Shown piece after piece: positions 63,637 through 64,000 of a DNA stretch of 64,000 bases. The stretch spans positions 1,178,001 to 1,242,000 of the forward strand of contig LSAX01000007.1 of the NCBI GenBank assembly GCA_001557505.1. The letters are read 5' to 3'. The first letter of the stretch is position 1. Every line of letters begins with the position of its first letter. The translations under genes and the position numbers were made by a program. A model generated the notes under the pieces. It ran no database searches, was not told the DNA's origin, and worked only from the letters and a program-made list of their open reading frames with translations. The stretch comes from Reticulascus tulasneorum. Lineage: Eukaryota > Ascomycota > Sordariomycetes > Glomerellales > Reticulascaceae.

Positions 63637-64000
63637 CTAGACGGCAGTTCCTGGAACTGGAGCAGGAGCAGGATCGGAGGCTTGACGTCTTCGTCCTCCC
63701 TTCAGACTCTTGACTCTGGCCAACAAACCTCCGCCCAATGGCTTGCTCGGCGCCTCGTCAGTTGGCGAGGTGGCATCGGCCGTGGCTCTGCGCTCCAATG
63801 GACCGCCAGCTTCCGACCCACGTCTTGGAACTGGTGGCGGGCTGGTTGGCGACATGGCTCCATTGCCTGCCCGGCGCACCGAGATACTCTCTGGCTCCTT
63901 GCTGTACTCCGAAAAGAACGGGTTTCGCTCGCCCGCTGCGATGCTGGTCGCTGGGGGCAGGGCATCAGGAGATCTGCGTGACGAGTACACGCCTTCGGGA
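63637..64000 (-). CDS. C-terminal fragment of an unrecognised disordered protein
   Basis: The minus-strand frame is open from the right edge to TAG 63637-63639, about 120 residues; the apparent start at 63990 is only a GTG, so the gene continues outside. The fragment is Ser/Pro/Arg-rich: SSRRSPDALPPATS, RNPFFSEYSKEPESISVRRA, MSPTSPPPVPRRGSEAG and a basic C-terminus GGGLLARVKSLKGGRRRQ. The last element resembles basic tails of fungal signalling scaffolds, but I cannot name the family. Confidence 0.6.
   Translation of the reverse strand, partial: PEGVYSSRRSPDALPPATSIAAGERNPFFSEYSKEPESISVRRAGNGAMSPTSPPPVPRRGSEAGGPLERRATADATSPTDEAPSKPLGGGLLARVKSLKGGRRRQASDPAPAPVPGTAV

Noticed and set aside
1..64000. 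Search for CRISPR arrays, insertion sequences, rRNA and biosynthetic core genes (PKS, NRPS, terpene synthase)
   Set aside because: None seen: no spaced direct-repeat array, no transposase or reverse transcriptase motif, and no core synthase domain; the SDR, MFS and bZIP genes are too scattered to call a cluster.

Overview
The window is nuclear DNA of a filamentous ascomycete (Pezizomycotina, most likely Sordariomycetes). The evidence is short introns of about 47-140 nt with GT..CTAAC/CTGAC..AG signals, a HET-domain gene, a DUF3425 bZIP gene, a DUF3433 membrane protein, a PL3 pectate lyase and eukaryotic housekeeping genes with mitochondrial presequences. I see no plasmid, phage, CRISPR, rRNA or convincing tRNA feature. 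Gene models were built by hand from reading frames plus splice signals; every junction given is an inference from sequence, not from transcripts.

Left part (0-26 kb), mostly conserved housekeeping genes: the 3' end of an unrecognised gene; Spp1 (COMPASS PHD protein, minus) divergent from Sco1 (cytochrome oxidase copper chaperone); a CECR5-like mitochondrial HAD hydrolase; a long choline kinase; a six-exon DHA1-type MFS transporter (minus); molybdopterin synthase large subunit (minus) divergent from a RanBP2-zinc-finger/RRM/G-patch splicing-type protein; a mucin-like single-pass membrane protein (minus); a yapsin-like GPI aspartic protease; SAICAR synthetase ADE1; and a DUF3433 polytopic membrane protein.

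Middle (26-41 kb): a disordered hypothetical (minus), a gene-poor stretch of about 4.6 kb, then a coiled-coil protein whose plus-strand leader has no ATG for about 1.4 kb although the last 219 codons before its first ATG are open and look coding. A DAO-Rieske fusion oxidoreductase and a short-chain dehydrogenase (minus) follow.

Right part (41-62 kb), accessory in character: a DUF3425 bZIP regulator, a small DUF5071 protein (a family best known from bacteria), a HET-domain protein, a five-intron PL3 pectate lyase, a type I membrane protein, a secreted PAF-acetylhydrolase-like esterase, a polytopic membrane protein with an 8 x 8-bp tandem repeat in its 3' UTR, a serine carboxypeptidase S1 homologue that has lost its catalytic serine, and a secreted FAS1 protein whose second domain is split by about 200 residues of His/Arg/Asp-rich sequence. 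The end holds a RecA/Rad51-fold-like protein without a clear Walker A (minus) and the 3' end of another minus-strand gene.

The secreted and recognition-type genes at 42-61 kb suggest a plant- or litter-associated lifestyle. I found no biosynthetic cluster or bounded mobile element. The most unusual signals are the ATG-free coding leader (32.1-33.5 kb), the FAS1 insertion, the Ser-to-Gly carboxypeptidase and the DUF5071/HET neighbourhood.
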